Below, piece by piece: positions 19,505-26,690 of a stretch of 64,000 nt of DNA; the first letter of the stretch is position 1; every line of letters begins with the position of its first letter. The notes under the pieces were generated by a model. That model saw nothing but the letters and a program-made list of their open reading frames with translations. It ran no database searches and was not told where the DNA came from. Where the stretch lies: positions 124,001 to 188,000 of the forward strand of contig NZ_VFVR01000002.1 in NCBI RefSeq assembly GCF_006442205.1. Direction: 5' to 3'. This stretch comes from Mesorhizobium sp. B2-3-12 (GTDB taxonomy: Bacteria; Pseudomonadota; Alphaproteobacteria; Rhizobiales; Rhizobiaceae). Position numbers and translations under genes: made by a program.

Positions 19505-20374
19505 ATGAAGCTTGTAACCTACAACATTCAATACGGCATCGGCCTCGATGGACGCTACGATGTCGGGCGTATTGCCGACGCCGTGCGCGGCGCCGATGTG
19601 ATCGCCCTGCAGGAGGTCACCCGCAACAATCCCAGGAATGGCAGCCGCGACATGGTCGCCGAGATCGGCGAGGCACTGCCCGATTATTTCGCCGTCTATG
19701 GCAGCAATTTCGAGGCCAATATCGGCTCGCGCATCGAGGACGGCCGCGCCATCACCACGACCTTCCAGCTCGGCAACATGGTCTTGTCGAAGACGCCCAT
19801 TCATCTGTCGCGCAACCTGCTTCTGCCGCGCAGCCGCAGCTTCGAGATGATGAACTTCCAGCGCGGCGCGCTGGAAGCGCTTATCGAGACGCCGCTTGGT
19901 TTCATCCGCTTCTATTCCATCCATCTCGATCACCGCAGCCCGGTCGAGCGCGCCAGCCAGATCCAGTTCCTGCGCCAGCGCCTGTTGAATTACGCGCTCG
20001 AAGGCGGTGCGCTCTCCGGCGTCGCCGAGATCGGCCTGCCGGAACTGCCGCATCCGGAAGCCTTTGTCGGCATGGGCGATTTCAACATGCTGGCCGGCTC
20101 GCCCGAATATGTCGAACTTGCCGGCCGGCCGGACCATGAATTCGGCATGCCGCTGACCGCCGACTTCGCCGTCGACGCCGCCGTGCGCCTCAATATCGCC
20201 GGCGACGATCTCGTCAGCTTGGTCGACCCCAAGGACCCAACCAACGCCAGCCGCCACAAGCGCATCGACTACGTCTTCACCAGCGCCTCGCTTGCCCTCT
20301 CGCTGAAGCGCCTGTGGGTCGACCGGAAGGCAACCGGCTCGGACCACCTGCCCGTGTGGGTCGAACTGGGCTGA
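19505..20374 (+). CDS. Endonuclease/exonuclease/phosphatase family protein
   Basis: A 289-residue metal-dependent hydrolase of the EEP superfamily. The catalytic set is visible: N in VTYNIQYG, E in ALQEVTR, the HLDH segment in YSIHLDHRSP, D and N in GMGDFNML, RIDYVFTS and the terminal SDHLPVWVEL. No signal peptide is seen from the ATG at 19505, which has GGAAAG upstream; a longer in-frame reading lacks support. Family members cut DNA, RNA or phosphoesters of lipids and inositol phosphates, so the substrate is open. It sits divergent from obg and interrupts the rpmA-obg arrangement. Confidence 0.82.
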   Translation: MKLVTYNIQYGIGLDGRYDVGRIADAVRGADVIALQEVTRNNPRNGSRDMVAEIGEALPDYFAVYGSNFEANIGSRIEDGRAITTTFQLGNMVLSKTPIHLSRNLLLPRSRSFEMMNFQRGALEALIETPLGFIRFYSIHLDHRSPVERASQIQFLRQRLLNYALEGGALSGVAEIGLPELPHPEAFVGMGDFNMLAGSPEYVELAGRPDHEFGMPLTADFAVDAAVRLNIAGDDLVSLVDPKDPTNASRHKRIDYVFTSASLALSLKRLWVDRKATGSDHLPVWVELG

Positions 20375-20418
20375 CCATAGATCCAGCCCGAATCTGATTA
20401 CCCTTTCACGCCCAGCGC

Positions 20419-20564
20419 CTAGGTGGGCCGAGATTCAGGTCAGGCCGAGCCGAGAATGGTGGCTTCCGAGAACCGGAGCGGAGCGGACATCAAGTCCGTG
20501 AGCACCGGAAGCGCAGGAAGCCGCCATTCGCAGGCCGGCATCACCTGAATATCGACGCACCTAG
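20419..20564. repeat. 146-nt long imperfect palindromic intergenic element
   Basis: Two 49-nt arms (20419-20467 and 20516-20564) face each other; by direct comparison 39 of 49 positions are complementary. Both ends read CTAGGTG outward, and the inner arm ends are GGCTTCC / GGAAGCC. The 48-nt centre holds a smaller hairpin, CGGAC-ATCAA-GTCCG (20484-20498). The right end overlaps the stop codon of the GNAT gene, and the left end begins 45 bases after the EEP gene. It could fold as a large cruciform or RNA hairpin and act as a bidirectional terminator, or be a small non-coding mobile repeat. No second copy was noticed in this window. Confidence 0.75.
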
Positions 20565-21148
20565 AAGTGGACCCAGTTCCGCAGGCTGGTCCAGGTCTTC
20601 CTGTCCAGCCGGTAGCGCTCGACCGGCACCTGGCCTGCGACGATGGAATTCAGCATGCCCTGGCCGGCATACTGGAAGCCGCACTTGTGGATCACCCGGC
20701 GCGAGGCCGGATTGATGACCCGGGTCGAGGCATGCAGCACCTGGATCGACGTCTTCTGGAAGGCGAGGTCGACCAGTGCGTGGGCGGCTTCGGTCGCATA
20801 GCCGCGCTTCCAATGGGGCTCGCCGATCCAGTAGCCGAGTTCCAGCCCGCGATCGGTGGTGTTCAAGCCCGCGCAGCCGACAAAGGTGTCGGTGCCGGCC
20901 AGCGTCAGCGCGTAGGCGATGCCGGCGCGGCGCGACTTGGTCATGGCCAGGAAGGCACGCCCCTCGGCCTCGCCATAGGGGTGCGGCATGCGCGCCAGCA
21001 TTTCGGCGACGTGGCGGTTGTCGGCAAGCTCGACCAGTTGCGTGATATCCCGCTCATCGGGAGCGCGCATCACCAGCCGCTCGGTGACCAGCACCGGGCA
21101 GTCTATCGCGTAACTTTCGTCGTCACTGTCTTCCGCTTCGGCAACCAT
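20561..21148 (-). CDS. GNAT-family N-acetyltransferase (RimJ-like)
   Basis: A 195-residue acetyltransferase using acetyl-CoA. The RimJ/RimL pattern is clear: VLVTERLVMRAPDERD at the N-terminus, FVGCAGLN, LGYWIGEPHWKRGYATEAAHALV (acetyl-CoA pyrophosphate loop) and SRRVIHKCGFQYAG. Targets in this group include ribosomal protein N-termini, aminoglycosides and small amines, so the substrate is unknown. I chose the ATG at 21148, which has GGAGGA seven bases upstream; the longer in-frame reading runs into the rpmA terminator hairpin and is unlikely. It lies downstream of rplU-rpmA and may be read through from them. Confidence 0.85.
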   Translation of the reverse strand: MVAEAEDSDDESYAIDCPVLVTERLVMRAPDERDITQLVELADNRHVAEMLARMPHPYGEAEGRAFLAMTKSRRAGIAYALTLAGTDTFVGCAGLNTTDRGLELGYWIGEPHWKRGYATEAAHALVDLAFQKTSIQVLHASTRVINPASRRVIHKCGFQYAGQGMLNSIVAGQVPVERYRLDRKTWTSLRNWVHF

Positions 21149-21170
21149 TTCAAAGTCCTCCAGGCACAAG

Positions 21171-21199
21171 AAAAAGGGGAGATGGAAACCCATCTCCCC
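21171..21199 (-). terminator. Rho-independent terminator of rplU-rpmA
   Basis: A perfect 10-bp stem (GGGGAGATGG / CCATCTCCCC, loop 4 nt) at 21176-21199. On the minus strand it is followed by five T residues (21175-21171). It lies about 85 bases past the rpmA stop and just ahead of the GNAT start codon. Confidence 0.85.
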
Positions 21200-21283
21200 T
21201 GATCCTTTTCCTGGCTTTGCCAAACCTTATGGCTTCCAGACACCGGTTCCCGAGATGGGCGCCGGTGTCTAGTGCGGAACCGG

Positions 21284-21553
21284 CTACTCCGCGGCTTTGG
21301 CAATCGGGTTGACCGATACGTAGGTTCGGCCGTTGGCTTTTTTGTTGAACGTCACGGCGCCGGATTCGAGCGCGAAAAGGGTATGGTCCGTGCCCATGCC
21401 GACATTGACGCCGGGATGCCAGGTCGTGCCGCGTTGACGAATGATGATGTTGCCCGGGATGACGGCTTCGCCGCCGAACTTCTTCACGCCCAGACGCTTG
21501 GAATGCGAGTCGCGACCGTTGCGCGACGAGCCGCCAGCTTTCTTGTGTGCCAT
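21284..21553 (-). CDS. rpmA: 50S ribosomal protein L27
   Basis: An 89-residue ribosomal protein whose flexible N-terminus reaches the peptidyl transferase centre. The family opening [20 protein letters not shown] and the core [18 protein letters not shown] are present, with the C-terminal [11 protein letters not shown]. No N-terminal cleavable extension of the Firmicutes type is seen. It lies 98 bp after rplU and forms the normal rplU-rpmA operon, ended by a strong hairpin terminator. Confidence 0.97.
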   Translation of the reverse strand: MAHKKAGGSSRNGRDSHSKRLGVKKFGGEAVIPGNIIIRQRGTTWHPGVNVGMGTDHTLFALESGAVTFNKKANGRTYVSVNPIAKAAE

Positions 21554-21651
21554 CTAACTAACTCCGTTGCGCCGCAAGGCGCCTAAAAGGCCTTATGAAC
21601 GCGTTCGCGTTCCGTTTCAAGTCCGATCCGGCTGATGTTTCGCCGGAAAAA

Positions 21652-22320
21652 TTACTTCTTCGCCAGTTCCTTGGCCTGTTCGCGCCAGTCCTTGATCTGG
21701 TCGGCGCTGAACGGCATGTGCTCGTCGATCTTGACGACATCCTTGTCGCTGAGCTTGGCGAGCTGCGCGAAGGTGATGATGCCCTGCTCGGCGAGATCCT
21801 TGGCGGCGGCCGGGCCGATGCCCTTGATCACGGTCAAATCGTCCGGCTCGCCCTTCGGCGCCTTGAACAGCGGCGCGGCGACGGCCTCGGCCTTCGCTTC
21901 TTCCTTGGGGGCGTCCTTCTTGGCCTTGGCTTCCTTCGGCGCCGCCTCGGGAGCGACCTCTGCCTTGGCTTCCGCCTTCACGGCGGCCTTCTTGGCGGGC
22001 TTGGCGCCACCCAGCAGGATCTCGGAGATCCGCACGGTGGTCAGCAACTGGCGATGGCCGATCTTGCGGCGCGAATTCTGGCGGCGGCGCTTCTTGAAAG
22101 CGATGACCGTGCGGTTCTTGCCCTGCTCGACGACTTCAGCGGTGACCAGAGCACCATCGACGAACGGCGCGCCGAACGTGACATTCTCGCCCTCGCCATG
22201 CGCGAGCACGTGGCCGATTTCGACGATATCGCCGACATTGGCTTCGACTTTTTCGATCTTCAGGAGATCGTTGGCGGCAACGCGATACTGCTTACCGCCC
22301 GTTTTAATGACTGCGAACAT
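21652..22320 (-). CDS. rplU: 50S ribosomal protein L21 with C-terminal extension
   Basis: A 222-residue protein, about twice the usual L21. Residues 1-103 are canonical L21 ([37 protein letters not shown]). There follow about 50 Ala/Lys/Glu-rich residues and then a helix-hairpin-helix-like module ([39 protein letters not shown]). Extended L21 forms are known in Hyphomicrobiales; the added part's role is not known to me. The start at 22320 fits the family; a 27-residue longer reading is rejected. The first gene of rplU-rpmA. Confidence 0.95.
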   Translation of the reverse strand: MFAVIKTGGKQYRVAANDLLKIEKVEANVGDIVEIGHVLAHGEGENVTFGAPFVDGALVTAEVVEQGKNRTVIAFKKRRRQNSRRKIGHRQLLTTVRISEILLGGAKPAKKAAVKAEAKAEVAPEAAPKEAKAKKDAPKEEAKAEAVAAPLFKAPKGEPDDLTVIKGIGPAAAKDLAEQGIITFAQLAKLSDKDVVKIDEHMPFSADQIKDWREQAKELAKK

Positions 22321-22653
22321 TTTTTGCCTTTCGCTGTTCGGTCGGCCTTGATGAACCGCCTCTGGCGGTTCGGCCGTCTTTTTGTCAGTCTGCGGGTTCA
22401 AAAAACAAGCGGCGCGGAAGAACCCTCCACGCCGATTGCGCGCTGTCCCTAACCGAAGGTTGAGTGGGAGTCAAGGCAAACGGGCCGATTCCTTGCCTTG
22501 GTGGACCAGTTGTCGTTGCCTGCCGGGAATGGGCGACCTCGATCCAGGCAAGGCCCGGGACAGCAAGCTGAATTTCCGGCGGATTTGGCCTTGTAACCTG
22601 CCCGATCAGCCGTTATCTAGTGCGCCGCGCCGGCAACGGCGGACCATGACCGC
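22321..22653 (-). promoter_or_regulatory. Upstream region and probable promoter of rplU-rpmA
   Basis: A 333-base stretch without a gene between rplU and tRNA-Ser. On the minus strand it holds a -35-like TTGACT (22474-22469), a 17-bp spacer and TAGGGA (22451-22446) as a weak -10, giving a leader of about 120 nt before rplU. I see no further gene, and nothing else distinctive, in the rest of the stretch. The box spacing is seen; promoter function is inferred. Confidence 0.4.
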
Positions 22654-22743
22654 GGAGAGGTGGCAGAGTGGTCGAATGCACCGCACTCGAAATGCGGCAT
22701 GGGTGCAAGCCCATCGGGGGTTCGAATCCCTCCCTCTCCGCCA
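22654..22743 (+). tRNA. tRNA-Ser (anticodon CGA)
   Basis: A 90-nt class II tRNA. The acceptor stem pairs GGAGAGG with CCTCTCC, followed by discriminator G and an encoded CCA. The anticodon stem is CCGCA/TGCGG with loop CTCGAAA, anticodon CGA at 22688-22690, reading UCG codons. A long variable arm typical of Ser tRNA lies between the anticodon and T arms, and the T loop reads GGTTCGAATCC. No integrase or attachment-site duplication is seen next to it. Confidence 0.97.
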
Positions 22744-22883
22744 CCCTGCGCCCTGCGGGCTTCGGGTGGCAGGCCACCCGGAACCGCAATCGGGTGTAGA
22801 CCAATGCGCGGCAGCTTGAGCGATATTTCGAAACCGGATCAGTCAAGGCCTTCGCGAACAAGCGTTTGGCCAACGGAGCCGAA

Positions 22884-23789
22884 CTAACGGCGATCTTGCC
22901 ACTTATACTGCTTCACGTACTCGACCAGCGCGCGCAGCTTTGGCGCGGCGTTCCTTCGGCTTGGATAATAGAGATAGAATCCGGCGAAGCGTGGGCTGTA
23001 GTCCTCCAGAAGCACGACCAGCTCCCCGCGCTCGACGAAGGGACGAAAACTCTCTTCCATGCCGAAGGTGATGCCGGCGCCGGCGACCGCCAGCTTGATC
23101 ATCAGTGCCATGTCGTTGGTGGTGATTTCCGGCGCGACCGTGACGCGAAATTCCTTGCCATCCTCGGCGAATTCCCAGCGGTAGGGAGCCGCCCTGGGTG
23201 AAGGTCGCCAGCCGATGCAGCGATGTCCGGCAAGATCGGCGGGATGCAAGGGAATGCCGGAACGGTCCCTATAGGCAGGGGAACAGACCGTCAGTTGCCG
23301 CTCGTCACCCGCGACAGGCACCGCGATCATGTCCTGTTCGATGACCTCTCCCAGCCGGACGCCGGCATCATAGCCCTCGGCGACGATGTCGAACTCCTCG
23401 TCGGTCACCGTGATGTCGAGCTGGATTTCCGGATTGGCCTGGGCGAAGCCGGCGAGAAACGGCCCGGACAGGAACCGTTCGGCGATCGAGGACACCGCCA
23501 GCCGCAACAGCCCGCGCGGCCGGTCGCGCCACTGCTCGGTCTGGCTGAGCGCCGAGCGCAAGCCGGCAATGGCCGGCGCCACGTCCTCATACAGTTGCTC
23601 GCCGGCCTCGGTCAGGCTGACGCTGCGCGTCGTTCGCCGCACCAGTGCGATGCCGAGGCTCTCCTCCAGCCGCCGGATCGTCTGGCTGACGGCGGACCGG
23701 CTAACGCCCAGCCGTTCGCCCGCCGCGCGGAAGCTCCGCTCCTCGGCGACCAGCGCGAACACCGAAAGCATGTTGAGGTCGTGCGACAT
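22884..23789 (-). CDS. LysR-family transcriptional regulator
   Basis: A 301-residue LysR-type regulator. The N-terminal winged helix is typical (MLSVFALVAEERSFRAAGERLGVSRSAVSQTIRRLE), followed by the co-inducer domain from about residue 90 (RGLLRLAVSSIAERFL, FDIVAEGYDAGVRLGEV). The C-terminus ends in a Tyr/Arg-rich segment common in regulators of quinone- or aldehyde-linked genes. It is divergent from the SDR gene 110 bp away, the standard layout for a LysR protein and its target; the inducer is unknown. A palindrome TCTTG-G-CAAGA (23809-23819) lies between the two start codons. Confidence 0.92.
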   Translation of the reverse strand: MSHDLNMLSVFALVAEERSFRAAGERLGVSRSAVSQTIRRLEESLGIALVRRTTRSVSLTEAGEQLYEDVAPAIAGLRSALSQTEQWRDRPRGLLRLAVSSIAERFLSGPFLAGFAQANPEIQLDITVTDEEFDIVAEGYDAGVRLGEVIEQDMIAVPVAGDERQLTVCSPAYRDRSGIPLHPADLAGHRCIGWRPSPRAAPYRWEFAEDGKEFRVTVAPEITTNDMALMIKLAVAGAGITFGMEESFRPFVERGELVVLLEDYSPRFAGFYLYYPSRRNAAPKLRALVEYVKQYKWQDRR

Positions 23790-23808
23790 TGGTTAGCTGA
23801 ACTTTCCA

Positions 23809-23819
23809 TCTTGGCAAGA
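23809..23819. promoter_or_regulatory. Candidate LysR operator between LysR and SDR genes
   Basis: An 11-bp perfect palindrome, TCTTGGCAAGA, lies 20 bases upstream of the LysR start and 80 bases upstream of the SDR start. Its position and symmetry suit a LysR site; the binding is inferred. Confidence 0.35.
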
Positions 23820-23898
23820 ATTAGACGCCTTATCGCGACAACGGCCGGAACATACATTCCTGACAATCTTGATCACATGGAAGACGAAAGGATTAGCG

Positions 23899-24627
23899 AT
23901 GTCCCTCGATAAGGTCGTTCTCATCACCGGAGCCTCCAGCGGCATCGGCGCCGGCATTGCCCGCGAACTTGGCGCCGCCGGCGCCAGATTGATGCTGGGT
24001 GCACGCCGCACCGACAGGCTGGAAATTCTGGCGCACGAGATCCGGGAGAAAGGCGGCGAGGCGATGGCGCACAGGCTCGACGTGACCGACCGGGCCGATG
24101 TCGCCGCCTTCGCGGAAGCCGCGCGCCAGGCCTGGGGTCGGATCGACGTGATGGTCAACAATGCCGGCATCATGCCGCTGTCGCTGATGGCATCGATGAA
24201 GGTCGACGAATGGGACCGCATGGTCGATGTCAACATCAAGGGGGTCCTGCATGGCATCGCCGCCGTGCTACCGCAAATGACGGCGCGGGGAACGGGTCAC
24301 ATCATCAACATCGCCTCGATCGGCGCCCTCTCCGTCTCGCCGACGGCCGCCGTCTATTGCGCCACCAAACATGCAGTGCGGGCGATCTCCGACGGTCTCC
24401 GGCAGGAGCGGGACGATATTCGGGTCACTTGCATTCATCCCGGCGTGGTCGAAAGCGAGCTGGCCAGCACGATTACCGATCCCGCCGCCATCGATGCAAT
24501 GAGGACATATCGCGCCATAGCACTTCAGCCGGATGCCATCGGCCGGGCGGTACGCTTCGCCATCGAGCAGCCCGACGACGTCGATGTCAACGAGATCGTC
24601 GTGCGTCCGACACGGGCGGCGCACTGA
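23899..24627 (+). CDS. SDR-family oxidoreductase
   Basis: A 242-residue classical short-chain dehydrogenase. The NAD(P) fold motif TGASSGIG (residues 10-17), NNAG, the catalytic Ser in NIASIGALS and the YCATKHA motif (Tyr-x-x-x-Lys) are all present. An Arg-rich stretch after the first strand (ARRTDRL) suggests NADP preference. The substrate is unknown. I took the ATG at 23899 with AAAGGA upstream; a ten-residue longer form is less likely. It is divergent from a LysR regulator, which probably controls it, and its TGA overlaps the start of the next gene. Confidence 0.9.
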   Translation: MSLDKVVLITGASSGIGAGIARELGAAGARLMLGARRTDRLEILAHEIREKGGEAMAHRLDVTDRADVAAFAEAARQAWGRIDVMVNNAGIMPLSLMASMKVDEWDRMVDVNIKGVLHGIAAVLPQMTARGTGHIINIASIGALSVSPTAAVYCATKHAVRAISDGLRQERDDIRVTCIHPGVVESELASTITDPAAIDAMRTYRAIALQPDAIGRAVRFAIEQPDDVDVNEIVVRPTRAAH

Positions 24628-24944
24628 TGCGCGGGCTGGCCGTGGCCGCATCGCTCGTTGCGATATCAGCCGGATTTGCCATTGCAAAGGACATGACAAT
24701 GAATAGCCAGACTCACGAATATACCGGCCTCTGGGTGACCGGAGACGGCCACATACGCCACCAGCTCCTGCCGAACGGCCGTTATGTCGAGGCCAGGGGA
24801 ACGCGCGAAAAGGCCTATCAGGGGCGCTACCTCGTCACGGGCCATCACATCGACTATTGGGACGACACTGGCTTCACCGCAGATGGAGAGTTCATCGAAG
24901 ACGTGCTGCATCATGCCGGAATGGTTCTGCGCCGGCGAAAATGA
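24627..24944 (+). CDS. Small secreted Atu4866-type protein
   Basis: A 105-residue protein starting inside the SDR stop codon (TGATG). The first 20 residues form a signal peptide (RGLAVAASLVAISAGFAIA). The mature part (HEYTGLWVTGDGHIRHQLL, YQGRYLVTGHHIDYWDDTG, GEFIEDVLHHAGMVLRR) matches the small Atu4866 family of beta-rich proteins named from Agrobacterium; its biochemical role is unknown. Translational coupling to the SDR suggests they serve one response under the LysR regulator. Confidence 0.8.
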   Translation: MRGLAVAASLVAISAGFAIAKDMTMNSQTHEYTGLWVTGDGHIRHQLLPNGRYVEARGTREKAYQGRYLVTGHHIDYWDDTGFTADGEFIEDVLHHAGMVLRRRK

Positions 24945-24989
24945 AGCACTGGCGACCGGCCGAGCATGCCTATCCGAGAGGAGGCGCAT

Positions 24990-25085
24990 ATGCTCGAAAA
25001 ATGCAGGGACCAAAGTCCGTGGCGCAAGTGGCAAAGGTCCGACGTTTTCACTTACGTTCCGTGCTTGTCCTTAAGGCGTTCTTAG
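24990..25085 (+). CDS. Possible 31-residue peptide
   Basis: A short open frame of 31 codons beginning MLEKCRDQSPWRKWQRSD and ending CLSLRRS, preceded by AGGAGG five bases upstream of the ATG, an unusually good ribosome binding site. It lies in the otherwise empty gap between the Atu4866-type gene and the J-domain gene. The peptide is basic with two Cys and two Trp. I do not recognise it, and such frames arise by chance, so only the binding site argues for translation. Confidence 0.3.
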   Translation: MLEKCRDQSPWRKWQRSDVFTYVPCLSLRRS

Positions 25086-25193
25086 ATTAGCAAAACATGA
25101 TGTATGGCTTATTGTCGGTGGCGGGTTCATAGCCGAGAATGGCAGCGGCACCGCCTGAAATCATTGCCCGGCATGTCGTGGGGAAGCACGATT

Positions 25194-25721
25194 ATGTTCA
25201 TTGACTACTACGAAGTGCTGGAAGTCAGCCCGAACGCCAATTCCGAAACGATAGAACGGATATTTCGTCATCTTGCCATGCGCTACCACCCCGACAATCG
25301 GGACAGTGGCGACGAGTCACGCTTCAGCGAAGTCGTGGAGGCCCATAATACGCTCAAGGACCCGGTCAAACGCGCGCAATACGATATCCAGTATAAAGAC
25401 CATTCGGCGCTTCGCCTCGAACTGACCGGGGAAGCCAGTGATACCAAAGGCTTTGCGCGGGACGCCGGTGTCCAGGCCAAACTGCTCTCGCTTCTCTACG
25501 TAAAACGCCGACAAGACGTCAACAACGCGGGCATTGGCGATGTGGAGCTCGAACGATTGTCGGGCTGCCCGCGTGAACACCTGGAGTTTCATCTCTGGTA
25601 TCTAAAGGCAAAGGGCTGGATAGGAAGAATCGAAAACGGGACGCTCGCCATCACCGTCGAGGGGATCGATCGCGCCAACTCGGAACATCGGCGTGAAGGC
25701 ACGACCAGACTGCTGGAATGA
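25194..25721 (+). CDS. J-domain protein
   Basis: A 175-residue protein with an N-terminal J domain (residues about 3-62): DYYEVLEVSPNANSETIERI, MRYHPDN carrying the HPD tripeptide that stimulates DnaK ATPase, and the KDPVKRAQYD end. There is no Gly/Phe region, zinc finger or classical substrate domain. Instead a 100-residue C-terminal part (LLSLLYVKRRQDVNNAGIG, LERLSGCPREHLEFHLWYLKAKGWI) looks like a winged helix-turn-helix. Similar stand-alone J proteins are seen in rhizobia. GGGGAA lies upstream of the ATG. A longer in-frame reading was rejected because it adds no domain. Its stop overlaps the next frame by four bases. Confidence 0.82.
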   Translation: MFIDYYEVLEVSPNANSETIERIFRHLAMRYHPDNRDSGDESRFSEVVEAHNTLKDPVKRAQYDIQYKDHSALRLELTGEASDTKGFARDAGVQAKLLSLLYVKRRQDVNNAGIGDVELERLSGCPREHLEFHLWYLKAKGWIGRIENGTLAITVEGIDRANSEHRREGTTRLLE

Positions 25722-26197
25722 GGCTCGCCGGTGGTTTGGTCGACCGCTCCTCAGATTTACAAAGGCCGCCCATTGGCCCGGCGTCATCGCCGAAGGGCGA
25801 TGACATGCGCGCGGCGGAATCCGACCCGCTTTTCGCGGCTCGGAAATTTGACGGCGATGCCGAGGAACCAAAGCATGGTCGCTCAAGTTCGATATCCGTT
25901 TCCACGGAGATCGAGTTCAGCATGCAAGGTCGAGGGCCAATCAAAGCAGCACTTCGAGCACAGGCCGATGAGGTCCGCATCCACATTGGCGTCCTCCAGC
26001 AGGAGCTGACCACCAACCGCAAAAGCATAGTTGGCACATTGCGGCTGGGGTACGAGATAAAGTCGAGGAAAGTTCTGCTGGGGCGTCTGGAAAGGGTATT
26101 GGCGCAGTACGCGCCGGGCTGCCTGCGTGACGAGGTCGCAGCGCTGGGGCGCTCCGAGAAAGGCCCCCGATCGCAAGGCTCTCAGTGCAGCTTCTGA
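25718..26197 (+). CDS. Hypothetical protein, doubtful
   Basis: A 159-codon frame starting in the J-domain gene's stop (ATGA overlap). The middle part (RGPIKAALRAQADEVRIHI, LQQELTTNRKSIVGTLRLG, RKVLLGRLERVLAQYAP) could be a helical coiled-coil-like segment, but no domain is recognised, and both ends are low in complexity. Codon use is less typical than in neighbours. The opposite strand has a similarly long open frame at 25883-26218. The overlap with the J gene is the only positive argument for this one. Confidence 0.35.
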   Translation: MRLAGGLVDRSSDLQRPPIGPASSPKGDDMRAAESDPLFAARKFDGDAEEPKHGRSSSISVSTEIEFSMQGRGPIKAALRAQADEVRIHIGVLQQELTTNRKSIVGTLRLGYEIKSRKVLLGRLERVLAQYAPGCLRDEVAALGRSEKGPRSQGSQCSF

Positions 26198-26362
26198 CTT
26201 CAGCCATTCGACGCCCAACCCAGACGGTGGTCAGGGCCTGACGGCGCTCCCCGCAGTCAACTGTGCTGCACGGGCGACCTTCGCCGACAAGCCGCTGTTG
26301 CGCGGGCAGCCTTCGCCGACAGGCCGCGCGGGAACCTGCGTTACGGTCGAAAGTTCCTGCTC

Positions 26363-26689
26363 ATGGCAAATCACCCCATTACCGGCGCGCTCACCTCGAT
26401 CGGCACGTGGACGTCCCGTCCAGCAGCATTCCTGGTGCTGCTGGCCTATGCGATCTTCTGGATAATTTTCGATCGGCAAAGCTTGAACTGGCATGGTGCG
26501 GCCACACTCCTCACCTGGGCCATGACGCTGTTCATTCAGCGCGCGGAGCATCGCGATACCCAGGCCATTCATGCCAAGTTGGACGAAATGTTGAGATCGA
26601 ACAGTTCGGCTTCGACCATCACCCGTATCGATGATGAAGAGCCCGAGGACATCGAAGAACAACGCAACCGCAAGCAGCAGGGCGACTGA
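26363..26689 (+). CDS. Low-affinity iron permease-like membrane protein
   Basis: A 108-residue protein with two membrane segments (about residues 21-37, AFLVLLAYAIFWIIF, and 45-59) and the conserved tail AEHRDTQAIHAKLDEML, as in the bacterial family annotated as low-affinity iron permease (Fe permease domain). The C-terminus is acidic. The annotated transport role comes from a fungal relative and is weakly supported in bacteria. It is followed one base later by the cardiolipin-synthase-like gene, so the two form an operon. Confidence 0.75.
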   Translation: MANHPITGALTSIGTWTSRPAAFLVLLAYAIFWIIFDRQSLNWHGAATLLTWAMTLFIQRAEHRDTQAIHAKLDEMLRSNSSASTITRIDDEEPEDIEEQRNRKQQGD

Positions 26690-26690
26690 G

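Noticed and set aside
22640..22890. tRNA-Ser as a possible integration site
   Set aside because: No integrase, no repeated tRNA 3' end and no change of gene type that would mark an island boundary.
25883..26218. A 111-codon minus-strand frame opposite the doubtful gene at 25718
   Set aside because: No ribosome binding site or domain; the plus-strand frame at least overlaps the J-protein stop codon.
26280..26330. Short direct repeat CTTCGCCGACA found twice, 31 bases apart
   Set aside because: Too short and imperfect to suggest an element or array; no further copies nearby.
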